NCBI GenBank assembly: GCA_963766505.1
Contig: CAVYAL010000004.1
Coordinates: 62,001-126,000 of the forward strand
Origin: DATIRA01 sp963766505
GTDB taxonomy: Bacteria > Pseudomonadota > Gammaproteobacteria > Steroidobacterales > Steroidobacteraceae
Direction of reading: 5' to 3'
Length of the DNA: 64,000 nucleotides
Shown here: in pieces, positions 8,789 through 18,798 of the stretch
Numbering within the stretch: position 1 is the stretch's first letter
Layout: every line of letters starts with the position of its first letter
Program-made: the position numbers and the translations under genes
Notes under the pieces: model-generated
Seen by the model: the letters and a program-made list of their open reading frames with translations, nothing else
Database searches by the model: none
Told to the model about the DNA's origin: nothing

Positions 8789-9148
8789 TCAGTTCCCGAG
8801 ACTCGCCTTGGCCTGCTCGGCAACCTTGCCGAACGCGTCCATGTCGTGGACGGCCAGGTCCGCGAGCGTCTTGCGGTCGAGCTCGAGGCCCGCGGCCTTC
8901 AGGCCGGCGATCAGGCGGCTGTAGGACAGGCCGAATCCACGCGCGGCCGCGTTGATGCGGGTGATCCACAGCGCGCGCATGTCCCGCTTCTTGGCCCGAC
9001 GGTCACGGTAGGCGTACTGCCCCGCCTTGATGACCGCCTGCTTCGCCGTGCGATAGTTCTTGCGGCGTGCGTTGTAGTAGCCCTTCGCCTTCGCAAGGAC
9101 CTTCTTGTGCCGGCGCCCTGCGATGACGCCACGCTTGACTCGTGCCAT
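8789..9148 (-). CDS. rplT: 50S ribosomal protein L20
   Basis: A 119-residue basic rRNA-binding protein needed for 50S assembly. It begins MARVKRGVIAGRRHKKVLAKA and contains YRDRRAKKRDMRALWITRINAA, both diagnostic. In other bacteria L20 represses the rpmI-rplT message. The rpmI stop lies 11 bases upstream. Confidence 0.98.
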   Translation of the reverse strand: MARVKRGVIAGRRHKKVLAKAKGYYNARRKNYRTAKQAVIKAGQYAYRDRRAKKRDMRALWITRINAAARGFGLSYSRLIAGLKAAGLELDRKTLADLAVHDMDAFGKVAEQAKASLGN

Positions 9149-9159
9149 GGGTCACCTCC

Positions 9160-9354
9160 TCAGGCGTAGGGCATCATCTGGGTGAGACGGCCGACATCCT
9201 GCTCGGCGACCAGCGTGCTGCCGCGCAGCTGGCGCTTACGCTTGCTGGTCTTCTTCGTCAGAATGTGTCGCCGGTTCGACTGGGCTCTCTTGAAGCCCTT
9301 GGCCGTCTTGCGAAAACGCTTCGCTGCGGCCCGGTTCGTCTTCAACTTGGGCAT
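9160..9354 (-). CDS. rpmI: 50S ribosomal protein L35
   Basis: A 64-residue protein starting MPKLKTNRAAAKRFRKT with the conserved RRHILTKKTSKRKRQLRG segment. It lies between infC and rplT as in nearly all bacteria. The start at 9354 gives the family's exact length. Confidence 0.98.
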   Translation of the reverse strand: MPKLKTNRAAAKRFRKTAKGFKRAQSNRRHILTKKTSKRKRQLRGSTLVAEQDVGRLTQMMPYA

Positions 9355-9437
9355 TTCATCAACTCCTGTTTGTGTGGCCCGTCTCCTCCGTTGCACAGTG
9401 CAGCGGATTCGGGGGCGAAGAACGTCTTTCGACGCCC

Positions 9438-9962
9438 TTACTTCTTTTTCGGCCCGATCATCATGGTCATCTGCCGGCCTTCCATCGACGGATACTGCTC
9501 GACCACGCCGACTTCGGCGAGGTCCTGCTGCAGCCGTATCAATACCTGCCGGCCGATGTCCGTGTGGGCCATCTCTCGACCACGGAAACGCAAGGTCACC
9601 TTGGCCTTGTCCCCTTCCTCCAGAAAGCGGATCAGGTTTCGCAACTTGATCTGGTAGTCGCCTTCGTCGGTTCCGGGACGAAACTTCACTTCCTTGATCT
9701 GTATCTGCTTCTGCTTCTTCTTCGCCGCGTGCGTCTTCTTGTTCTGCTCGAAGACGTACTTGCCGTAATCGATGATCCGGCAAACCGGCGGCTCGGCGGT
9801 GGGCGAAACCTCGACGAGATCGAGCGCCTGCTCGGCGGCGAGGTCAAGGGCCTCGCGCCGGCTCATCACGCCGATCTGGTTTCCGTCCGCGCCGATTACA
9901 CGCACCTCGAGGGCGGTGATCTCGTCATTGCGCTTTATGCGCTTAGAAGCTGGAGCAGCGAT
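9438..9962 (-). CDS. infC: Translation initiation factor IF-3, AUC start codon
   Basis: A 174-residue factor that binds the 30S subunit and discriminates against non-canonical start codons. Conserved segments are VRVIGADGNQIGVMSRREAL, DLVEVSPTAEPPVCRIIDYGKY and the C-terminal MMIGPKKK. No ATG gives a full-length protein. The frame extends through IAAPASKRIKRNDEITALE, the usual IF-3 N-terminus, to an ATC codon at 9960-9962 with a strong GGAGG eight bases upstream (9971-9975). Rare AUU/AUC starts are the known basis of infC autoregulation. The Shine-Dalgarno lies inside the last codons of thrS, whose stop is three bases before the ATC. Confidence 0.95.
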   Translation of the reverse strand: MAAPASKRIKRNDEITALEVRVIGADGNQIGVMSRREALDLAAEQALDLVEVSPTAEPPVCRIIDYGKYVFEQNKKTHAAKKKQKQIQIKEVKFRPGTDEGDYQIKLRNLIRFLEEGDKAKVTLRFRGREMAHTDIGRQVLIRLQQDLAEVGVVEQYPSMEGRQMTMMIGPKKK

Positions 9963-9965
9963 GCG

Positions 9966-11894
9966 TCATACCTCCAAAACATTACGGCCGCGGCTCGCGA
10001 CTTCCCCGACAAGGCCTCTTGCGATTGCCTCGAGGGGCATCGCACCGAGGTCCTTGCCGGCGCGCGTGCGCACGGCCAACGACTCAGACCCTGCCTCGCG
10101 GTCGCCCGCGACCAGCAGGTACGGAACCCGCTGCAGGGTGTGCTCGCGGATTTTAAAGCCGACCTTCTCGTTTCGCAAATCTGTTTCGACCCGAAGCCCC
10201 TGATTTTTCAGGAATTCGACGGCCCGCTGGCAGTACCCCTCCTGGGCATCCGTGATATTCAGCACCACGGCCTGTACCGGCGCCAGCCAGGCCGGCAGCC
10301 GGCCGGCATGATGCTCGATCAGGATGCCGATAAAACGCTCCAGCGAGCCGAACAGCGCGCGATGCAGCATCACCGGGGAGTGCTTCTGGCTGTCCTCGGC
10401 GATGAAACTGGCTCCGAGCCGGGCCGGGAGATTCAGGTCCACCTGCAGCGTGCCGCATTGCCAGTCCCTGCCGATCGCGTCCCTGAGCACGAACTCGAGC
10501 TTCGGACCGTAGAAGGCGCCCTCGCCCGGGTTCAAGCCGTACTCGAGCCCGGCGGCCTCCACGGCCGCCTTCAGGGCCGCCTCTGAGCGGTCCCAGGTCT
10601 CGTCCGAGCCTATGCGCTTCTCGGGGCGGTCCGAGAACTTGACCAGCACGTCCTCGAAGCCGAAATCGCGATAGATGTCGAGGATCAGCCGGGTCACGGC
10701 GATGCACTCGTCCTGCAATTGGTCCTCGGTGCAGAAGATGTGCGCGTCGTCCTGGGTGAAGGCCCGCACCCGCATCAGCCCGTGCAGCGCACCGGAGGGC
10801 TCGTAGCGGTGCACCTTGCCGAACTCCGAGTAGCGCAACGGCAGGTCCCGGTAGCTCTTCAGACCCTGCTTGAACACCTGCACGTGCCCGGGACAGTTCA
10901 TCGGCTTCATGCAGAACTTGCGCTCGTCCGCGGTCTCGGCGATGTACATGTTCTCGCCGAACTTCTCCATGTGGCCCGACTGCACCCAGAGGCTCACGTC
11001 CATCAGGTCAGGGGTGTTGATCTCCTGGTAGCCCGCGTCATCCTGGCGCGCGCGCATGTAGTCGATCAGCGTCTGGAACACGGTCCAGCCCTTCGGGTGC
11101 CAGAACACCGCGCCGGGAGCCTCCTCCTGGAAATGGAAGAGATCCTGCTCCTTGCCGATACGACGATGATCGCGCTTTTCGGCCTCCTCCAGCCTGTGCA
11201 GATAGGCCTTCAGGCTCTTCTCGTCCGGCCAGGCCGTGCCATAGATGCGCTGGAGCATCTCGTTGCGCGAGTCGCCGCGCCAGTAGGCGCCGGCCACCTT
11301 CATCAGCTTGAAGGCTCCGAGCTTGCCGGTGCTGGGCACGTGCGGGCCGCGGCAGAGGTCGAACCATTCGCCCTGCCCGTAAAGACTGATGTCCTCACCC
11401 GGCGGTATCGAGGCGATGATCTCTGCCTTGTAGTACTCGCCAAGGCGCTTGAAGGTCTCGATCGCCTCGTCGCGCGGCATGACGCGTCGCTCGACAGTCA
11501 GGTCGGCCTTCGCCAGCTCGCGCATCCTGGCCTCGAAGCGCTCGAGGTCCTCCGGCGTGAACGGCCGGCTGTAGGCGAAATCGTAGTAGAAGCCGTCTTC
11601 GATAACCGGGCCGATCGTGACCTGGGCGTCCGGATAGATTTGCTGAACCGCCTGCGCAAGCAGGTGCGCCGTCGAGTGCCGGATGATCTCGAGACCTTCC
11701 GGATCACGCGCGGTGACTATTGCCACCGCTGCATCCGACTCGATCGGGCAGGAGGTATCGACCAGGCGGCCGTCCACCTTTCCGGCCAGCGCGGCCTTGG
11801 CGAGACCGGGACCGATGTCGGCGGCGACCTGCGCCACCGTTACCGGGTCGGCATAGCTGCGCTGGCTGCCGTCTGGCAGTGTTAGGACGGGCAT
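9966..11894 (-). CDS. thrS: Threonine-tRNA ligase
   Basis: A 642-residue class II synthetase. Domains: TGS (about 1-61), editing domain with HSTAHLLAQAVQQ (zinc-like His pair), catalytic core with MKPMNCPGHV (zinc Cys), RYSEFGKVHRYEPSG (motif 2) and the C-terminal anticodon-binding domain (LPAWLAPVQAVVLNI). Length equals E. coli ThrS. The start lies 22 bases downstream of tRNA-Val on the same strand, so the two are probably cotranscribed. It ends GAG-GTA-TGA, forming the infC ribosome binding site. Confidence 0.98.
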   Translation of the reverse strand: MPVLTLPDGSQRSYADPVTVAQVAADIGPGLAKAALAGKVDGRLVDTSCPIESDAAVAIVTARDPEGLEIIRHSTAHLLAQAVQQIYPDAQVTIGPVIEDGFYYDFAYSRPFTPEDLERFEARMRELAKADLTVERRVMPRDEAIETFKRLGEYYKAEIIASIPPGEDISLYGQGEWFDLCRGPHVPSTGKLGAFKLMKVAGAYWRGDSRNEMLQRIYGTAWPDEKSLKAYLHRLEEAEKRDHRRIGKEQDLFHFQEEAPGAVFWHPKGWTVFQTLIDYMRARQDDAGYQEINTPDLMDVSLWVQSGHMEKFGENMYIAETADERKFCMKPMNCPGHVQVFKQGLKSYRDLPLRYSEFGKVHRYEPSGALHGLMRVRAFTQDDAHIFCTEDQLQDECIAVTRLILDIYRDFGFEDVLVKFSDRPEKRIGSDETWDRSEAALKAAVEAAGLEYGLNPGEGAFYGPKLEFVLRDAIGRDWQCGTLQVDLNLPARLGASFIAEDSQKHSPVMLHRALFGSLERFIGILIEHHAGRLPAWLAPVQAVVLNITDAQEGYCQRAVEFLKNQGLRVETDLRNEKVGFKIREHTLQRVPYLLVAGDREAGSESLAVRTRAGKDLGAMPLEAIARGLVGEVASRGRNVLEV

Positions 11895-11916
11895 GGGTGC
11901 TTCTGTGGCCGGATCG

Positions 11917-11991
11917 TGGTGGGCGCGCCTGGGATCGAACCAGGGACCCCTACCATGTCAAGGTAGTGCTCTACCGCTGAGCTACGCGCCC
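11917..11991 (-). tRNA. tRNA-Val(GAC)
   Basis: Minus-strand tRNA with acceptor stem GGGCGCG/CGCGCCC, anticodon stem CTACC/GGTAG enclosing TTGACAT (anticodon GAC), T arm GGTTCGATCC, and encoded CCA (11917-11919). It is the first gene of the thrS-infC transcription unit. Confidence 0.95.
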
Positions 11992-12006
11992 GAAAACGAG
12001 CCGCGA

Positions 12007-12035
12007 AGAATACAGCAAGCCTCCAGCCGATTGCT
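12007..12035 (-). promoter_or_regulatory. Possible promoter for tRNA-Val-thrS
   Basis: A TATTCT -10 box (12007-12012) stands about 16 bases before the mature tRNA-Val 5' end. The matching -35 region (AGCAAT, around 12030-12035) is weak, so this is tentative. Confidence 0.3.
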
Positions 12036-12067
12036 AGTGGCCCGCGCCCCGGATTCCTGAAATGGGA

Positions 12068-12118
12068 CACTAAAGGGGACAGATTTATTTGAGCCAAATA
12101 AATCTGTCCCCTTTAGTG
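12068..12118. repeat. Perfect 24-bp inverted repeat, REP/RAYT-type palindrome
   Basis: Two 24-base arms (12068-12091 and 12095-12118) are perfect reverse complements around a three-base loop. The core GGGGACAGATTTATT is a sequence I recognise from dispersed palindromes associated with REP-type (TnpA-REP, RAYT) transposases in many gammaproteobacteria. No transposase is present here. It lies 17 bases past the uvrB stop, so its RNA hairpin could also stabilise or terminate the uvrB message. Confidence 0.75.
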
Positions 12119-12135
12119 CTTGCCCTTCCGGCGCG

Positions 12136-14163
<2,028 letters not shown>

Positions 14164-14178
14164 CGTCTGCGTTATCGC

Positions 14179-14208
14179 TTGGGGAGGTGGCGGACAATCC
14201 CCTAAAAT
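14179..14208 (+). promoter_or_regulatory. Sigma70-type promoter for the aminotransferase gene
   Basis: A TTGGGG -35 (14179-14184) and TAAAAT -10 (14203-14208) with an 18-base spacer, giving a predicted transcription start near 14215. This argues for translation from the GTG at 14241 rather than from codons further upstream. Confidence 0.45.
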
Positions 14209-14240
14209 ACCTGTTCCCATCCGTTGCCGGTAACCCCCCA

Positions 14241-15422
14241 GTGCCCGTCGAACTCTCCGAGCGCCTAAAACGCGTCAAGCCCTCCCCTACCGTCGCCTTG
14301 ACCGGTCGCGTCGCCAGGCTCAAGGCCGAGGGGCGCGACATCATCGGCCTCGGCATCGGCGAGCCGGACTTCGACACTCCTCGGCACATCGCGGAAGCCG
14401 GAATCCAGGCGATCCGCGCCGGCTTTACCCGTTACACGGCCGTCGAGGGTATCCCGGAGCTGAAGGACGCGATCATCGGGAAGTTCCGGCGGGACAACTC
14501 CATCGAGTACGGCCGCCCGCAGATTCTCGTCTCGACCGGCGCGAAGCAGACGATCTACAACCTGATCATGGCCGTGGTGGACCCGGGCGACGAGGTCGTC
14601 ATCCCGGCCCCCTACTGGGTCTCCTACCCGGACATGGCGCTGCTCGCCGAGGGCGAGCCGGTGACCCCCTATGCCGGAGCCGAGCAGGGCTACAAGATCA
14701 CTCCGCAGCAGCTCGAGGCTGCGATCACTGCGAAGACCAAGCTCTTCATCCTCAACAGCCCGAGCAATCCGACCGGCGCGGCCTACACGCGCGCAGAGCT
14801 CGCGGCGCTCGGATCCGTGCTGGCGAGACATCCGCGGGTCGTAATCTGCACGGATGACATGTACGAGAAGATCTACTGGGCCAGCGAGCCTTTCTGCAGC
14901 CTGCTCACGGTCTGTCCGCAGCTCTACGACCGGACGGTCACGGTGAACGGCGTGTCGAAGAGCTACGCGATGACCGGCTGGCGCATCGGCTATGCGGGCG
15001 GCCCGGTCGAGATCATAAACGCCATGTCCGCGATCCAGAGCCAGAGCACCTCGAACCCCGTATCCATCTCGCAGAAAGCGGCGACCGCGGCTATCGGTGG
15101 TGACCAGCGCTGCGTCGCGGAGATGAACGAGCACTTCAAGGCACGCCACGACTTCTTCAATGCCGGGCTGAACTCCCTGCCGGGATTCCGCGTGCTGCCC
15201 GCGGCGGGTACGTTTTACGCCTGGTGCGACGTGTCGGCTGCGATCGAGCGGCTCGGGCTGGCCGATGACGCCGGTTTTGCGGAGTTCCTGCTCGAAAAAG
15301 CCGGGGTCGCCGGCGTGCCGGGCTCGGGTTTCGGGGCCCCGGGACACATCCGGTTTTCGTTCGCGGTCGGCATGAAAACACTGGAGCAGGCCCTGGAGCG
15401 GATGGGCAAGGCCCTCGCTTGA
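14241..15422 (+). CDS. Pyridoxal phosphate-dependent aminotransferase, aspartate aminotransferase type
   Basis: A 393-residue class I aminotransferase. Seen: LGIGEPDFDTP, PYWVSYPDM, the NSPSNPTGAAY loop, the PLP lysine in VSKSYAMTGWRIGY and a C-terminal RFSFAVGM carrying the substrate carboxylate-binding Arg. This subgroup transfers amino groups between aspartate and 2-oxoglutarate, and some members act on prephenate. An in-frame upstream GTG at 14187 is unlikely because the promoter boxes overlap it; the chosen GTG at 14241 gives the family's normal N-terminus (VELSERLKRVKPSPT). It lies opposite uvrB in a divergent arrangement. Confidence 0.9.
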   Translation: MPVELSERLKRVKPSPTVALTGRVARLKAEGRDIIGLGIGEPDFDTPRHIAEAGIQAIRAGFTRYTAVEGIPELKDAIIGKFRRDNSIEYGRPQILVSTGAKQTIYNLIMAVVDPGDEVVIPAPYWVSYPDMALLAEGEPVTPYAGAEQGYKITPQQLEAAITAKTKLFILNSPSNPTGAAYTRAELAALGSVLARHPRVVICTDDMYEKIYWASEPFCSLLTVCPQLYDRTVTVNGVSKSYAMTGWRIGYAGGPVEIINAMSAIQSQSTSNPVSISQKAATAAIGGDQRCVAEMNEHFKARHDFFNAGLNSLPGFRVLPAAGTFYAWCDVSAAIERLGLADDAGFAEFLLEKAGVAGVPGSGFGAPGHIRFSFAVGMKTLEQALERMGKALA

Positions 15423-15534
15423 GGCGCCGCGATTCTTGACTCGGGCGCCGGCAGGCCCGAAAATTTGCGGCTCCGCAGATTACGGGGTCCGGGGGTCCGA
15501 TCCACGATCGACCTCGGACCGGATCGGCTACGGT

Positions 15535-15609
15535 TCCGACATAGCTCAGCGGTAGAGCAACTGACTGTTAATCAGTGGGTCCCTGGTTCGAATCCAGGTG
15601 TCGGAGCCA
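15535..15609 (+). tRNA. tRNA-Asn(GTT)
   Basis: Acceptor stem TCCGACA/TGTCGGA, anticodon stem ACTGA/TCAGT enclosing CTGTTAA (anticodon GTT), T arm GGTTCGAATCC, discriminator G and encoded CCA (15607-15609). Convergent with gabT; no integrase or attachment-site duplication is seen next to it. Confidence 0.96.
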
Positions 15610-15635
15610 CTTTCTGCAAGGCCCCGCGGTTCAAG

Positions 15636-16943
15636 TCAAGCGCTCGCCGCCGCCTCGAGTCGCGGCGCCGAAAGCGCGCGCAGCGAGTCCGCGACGATGT
15701 CGAGTCCCTCGCTGACGATCTCGTCAGAGGCAGTGAGCGGCACCAGGAAGCGGACCACGTTGCCGTAGATGCCGCAGGAGAGCAGGATCAGTCCGCGGGC
15801 CGCGGCTTCCTTGACCAGCGCCTTGGCCAGGTCCGCGTCCGGCGCATGCGGGTCGCCGTTCCTGACGAGTTCCATCGCAACCATGGCGCCCAGCCCCCGG
15901 ACCTCACCGATGGCCGGATTGTCCCGCGCCAGCTGCCGCAGACGCGCGACAAGAGTCTCGCCGATCTTCACGGCACGCTCGGACAGTCGCTCGCTCTCGA
16001 TGACATCGAGCACCGCGAGCGCCGCGGCACAGGCGATCGGGGAAGCGGCGTAGGTTCCGCCGAGGCCGCCCGGCGCCGGTGCATCCATGATCTCGGCACG
16101 GCCTGCGACAGCCGCCAGCGGGAACCCGCCGGCGAGGCTCTTCGCCATCGTGAGCAGATCCGGTTCGACGCCCGCATGCTCGATGGCGAACATCCTGCCG
16201 GTGCGCGCGAAACCGGTCTGGATCTCGTCGATCACGAGCACGATACCGTGCTGGTCGCATAGCCGACGCAGCGCGCGCAGGAATTCCGGCGGCGCGATGT
16301 AGAAACCGCCCTCGCCCATGACCGGCTCGACGACGATCGCAGCCACGCGCGCGGGATCGATGTCGAACTTGAAGATCCTCTCGATGCCCGCGAGGCTGTC
16401 CTCGACGCTGACGCCGTGGTACGGAATCGGGAACGGGGCGTGAAAGACCTCGGCCGGAAACGGCCCGAAGCCGGTCTTGTACGGCGCCACCTTGCCGGTC
16501 AGCGCCATCGCCATGAAAGTCCGACCATGAAATCCGCCGCCGAAGCCGATCACGCCTGGCCGCCCGGTGTGGACGCGAGCGATCTTCAGCGCATTCTCGA
16601 CCGCTTCCGCGCCGGTGGTGACGAAGATCGACTTCGTCGGTCCTGCGATCGGCACCAGTGCATTGAGCCTCTCCGCAAGCTCCACAGCAACCGCGTAGGG
16701 CGTGACCATGAAGCAGGTATGGCTGAACGCTTCGAGCTGACGGGCCGCCGCCTCCTGCACGGCTGGATGCAGGTGCCCGGTGTTGAGCACGGCGATCCCG
16801 CCCGCGAAGTCGATGTAGCGGCGTCCCTCGACGTCCCAGAGCTCCGCGTTTCGGGCACGCTCAACGTACACGGGCAGCATGTTGGAGATTCCGCGCGCGA
16901 TGGCCGCATCGCGACGTTGCTGCAGCAGCGGGTTGCTTGACAT
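15636..16943 (-). CDS. gabT: 4-aminobutyrate aminotransferase
   Basis: A 435-residue class III PLP aminotransferase that moves the amino group of GABA to 2-oxoglutarate. Diagnostic segments: WDVEGRRYIDFAGGIAVLNT, SIFVTTGAEAVENALKIAR, GFGGGFHGRTFMAMALT, EPVMGEGGFY, IDEIQTGFARTG (PLP ring-binding Asp) and MAKSLAGGFPLAAV (PLP lysine). Related acetylornithine and 5-aminovalerate aminotransferases are close, but the N-terminal half is nearest to GabT. No succinate-semialdehyde dehydrogenase is adjacent. galU starts 30 bases upstream on the same strand. Confidence 0.88.
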   Translation of the reverse strand: MSSNPLLQQRRDAAIARGISNMLPVYVERARNAELWDVEGRRYIDFAGGIAVLNTGHLHPAVQEAAARQLEAFSHTCFMVTPYAVAVELAERLNALVPIAGPTKSIFVTTGAEAVENALKIARVHTGRPGVIGFGGGFHGRTFMAMALTGKVAPYKTGFGPFPAEVFHAPFPIPYHGVSVEDSLAGIERIFKFDIDPARVAAIVVEPVMGEGGFYIAPPEFLRALRRLCDQHGIVLVIDEIQTGFARTGRMFAIEHAGVEPDLLTMAKSLAGGFPLAAVAGRAEIMDAPAPGGLGGTYAASPIACAAALAVLDVIESERLSERAVKIGETLVARLRQLARDNPAIGEVRGLGAMVAMELVRNGDPHAPDADLAKALVKEAAARGLILLSCGIYGNVVRFLVPLTASDEIVSEGLDIVADSLRALSAPRLEAAASA

Positions 16944-16972
16944 CGAGTACTCCGAGGTTCCTGTAGTGCCGG

Positions 16973-17857
16973 TCAGCCGCCGGGCCGTCCGGTCGGGAGT
17001 TGCGAGAGATACTCCGCGAAGCGGTCGCCGAGGATCTCGTGTTTCAGAGCGAGCTCAACGGTGGCTTGCAGGTAACCGAGCTTCGAGCCGCAATCGTAGC
17101 GCTTGCCCTCGAAGGCGTATGCATAGACCGTCTCGTCCGCCAGCAGCGCAGCGATGCCATCGGTCAGCTGTATCTCGCCGCCGGCTCCGCGACCGGTCGC
17201 TTCCAGCTTGTCGTAGACGGCCGGAGTGAGCAGATAGCGGCCTACGACGGCGAGGTTCGAGGGCGCTTCCTCGGGCCTGGGCTTTTCCACCATGCGCCGC
17301 ACCCGCGACAGCCGGTCATCGACCGGGTCTGCTGCGACGATGCCGTACTTATCGGTATCCTGCGGGCTCACCGTCTCGACGCCGAGCACGCTTGCCTCGT
17401 GCTCTTCGAAAACCCGCGCCATCTGCTTCAGGCAGGGCTCGTCCGCAGCGATGAGGTCGTCCGCGAGGTGAATGAAGAAGGGTTCGTTTCCGACAGCAGG
17501 TCGCGAACAGAGCACTGCGTGTCCCAGCCCCAGCGGCGCCGGCTGGCGGATGTAGATGCAGCTCGCCCACGACGGCACGATGCTGCGCACGGCCTCCAGC
17601 AGCTCGATCTTGCCCTGGGTCTCGAGCTCCCGCTCGAGCTCCTGGTCCGTGTCGAAGTGATCCTCGATCGCGCGCTTCGACGTGCCCGTGATGAACACCA
17701 GCTTGTCGGCGCCGGCCGCGAGCGCCTCCTCGGCCGCGTACTGGATCAGCGGCTTGTCGACGATCGGCAGCATCTCCTTCGGACTGGCCTTGGTGGCAGG
17801 CAGGAAGCGCGTACCTCGCCCCGCCACTGGAAATACCGCCGTCCTGATCCTCGTCAT
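16973..17857 (-). CDS. galU: UTP-glucose-1-phosphate uridylyltransferase
   Basis: A 294-residue nucleotidyltransferase making UDP-glucose. It shows the N-terminal PVAGRGTRFLPATKASPKEML signature, VDKPLIQYAAEEAL, LGLGHAVLCSRP, HLADDLI (metal-binding Asp) and GGEIQLTDGI. UDP-glucose is the substrate of Ugd, encoded 32 kb away in the polysaccharide locus, so the two genes can work in one pathway. Confidence 0.96.
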   Translation of the reverse strand: MTRIRTAVFPVAGRGTRFLPATKASPKEMLPIVDKPLIQYAAEEALAAGADKLVFITGTSKRAIEDHFDTDQELERELETQGKIELLEAVRSIVPSWASCIYIRQPAPLGLGHAVLCSRPAVGNEPFFIHLADDLIAADEPCLKQMARVFEEHEASVLGVETVSPQDTDKYGIVAADPVDDRLSRVRRMVEKPRPEEAPSNLAVVGRYLLTPAVYDKLEATGRGAGGEIQLTDGIAALLADETVYAYAFEGKRYDCGSKLGYLQATVELALKHEILGDRFAEYLSQLPTGRPGG

Positions 17858-17969
17858 TCACCGACCCCGCGATTTCATGCTCGACGCCAGAGCATGATAC
17901 CGGAGGCGGTCGCCGCCCTCCATTTGGCCGCGGGGACCGGCGCCTGTTCGACGCCGGCCCCGTGACGAG

Positions 17970-18281
17970 TCAGCGCTTCGATGCAGGTTTCTGCGCGGCT
18001 GCGCCGGTACCTGCCTTGCCCAGCTGGATGCTGGAACGGTTCTGCTCGAGAACCCTCGCGCCGATGCCCTTGACCTTCAGCAAGTCATCCGCAGACTTGA
18101 ACGGCCCGTTCTCCTCCCTGTATTCGACGATCGCCTGGGCTTTCGCCGGGCCGATTCCGTCGAGTTCCGCTGCAATGGTCGCGGCGTCCGCCGAGTTGAT
18201 GTTGACCGGGCCCGCCCACGCGGCGGCGGGAAGCAGGCTTGCGATCAGCGCTTGAACGATCCGTCTGGATCCCTGTTTCAT
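17970..18281 (-). CDS. ComEA-like helix-hairpin-helix DNA-binding protein
   Basis: A 103-residue exported protein. Residues 1-23 are a signal peptide (basic MKQGSRR, hydrophobic IVQALIASLLPAAAWA). The mature part is a double helix-hairpin-helix domain: VNINSADAATIAAELDGIG and VKGIGARVLEQNRSSI. Such proteins bind double-stranded DNA non-specifically in the periplasm and help DNA uptake in competent species. It stands alone here, without comEC nearby. Confidence 0.88.
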   Translation of the reverse strand: MKQGSRRIVQALIASLLPAAAWAGPVNINSADAATIAAELDGIGPAKAQAIVEYREENGPFKSADDLLKVKGIGARVLEQNRSSIQLGKAGTGAAAQKPASKR

Positions 18282-18436
18282 GTTTGCCTCCTTGGCATGC
18301 TCACCCCGGCCGGAATCGGCCGTGGCCGGACGAGGAAACTATCCGAGCGGCGAGGTGAATGCGCCATGCAAACGCGACGGAAACGCGCAGATTGAGAAAG
18401 CCGGCGGAGCCGAGGCGCCCGGCAACCCCCGGGCGA

Positions 18437-18745
18437 TCATTCCGGAGGATCCACCCTGGCGGTCTCCACCGCAGGCGGCGCCGAGCCCGGCCGCGACTCT
18501 GCGAGCCGCAGTGCATTGCGCAGCCGGCCCCGCTCCGCAAGCAGCCGCGCGATCCAGTTCGATCGCCACAGCGCACCCGCGAGAACGCCTCCCGCGAAGG
18601 CGATGGTAAGGGCGAGACCCGAGGAAACCCCGAATTCCAGGAAGCCGATGTCGACGTCGAACCGCTGCTGGTTCAGCGCCGTAAACAACAGCGCTACCAG
18701 GAACAGCAGCACGACTGCAGAAACGAGTGCGATTCGCCGCAGCAT
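18437..18745 (-). CDS. lapA: LapA domain-containing membrane protein (DUF1049)
   Basis: A 102-residue protein with two membrane segments (IALVSAVVLLFLVALLFTAL and ALTIAFAGGVLAGALW) separated by the FDVDIGFLEF motif, followed by a short cytoplasmic helix and a Pro-rich tail. In E. coli LapA with LapB acts in controlling LpxC and lipopolysaccharide assembly. Placement after ihfB is conserved in gammaproteobacteria, though lapB is not the next gene here. Confidence 0.88.
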   Translation of the reverse strand: MLRRIALVSAVVLLFLVALLFTALNQQRFDVDIGFLEFGVSSGLALTIAFAGGVLAGALWRSNWIARLLAERGRLRNALRLAESRPGSAPPAVETARVDPPE

Positions 18746-18798
18746 TGCCAGGAATGTCCGTCAGGCCAGACCGCAGTCTAGCAGCCGCCGAAAGCCCC

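Noticed and set aside
8694..8791. A pheM-like leader peptide before pheS
   Set aside because: No short frame with several Phe codons between the rplT stop and the terminator.
9372..11885. Long plus-strand frames opposite infC and thrS
   Set aside because: Antisense shadows of well-conserved genes; composition typical of reverse-complement reading.
15535..15609. tRNA-Asn as an integration site
   Set aside because: No integrase and no duplicated tRNA 3' end found nearby; flanks are ordinary core genes.
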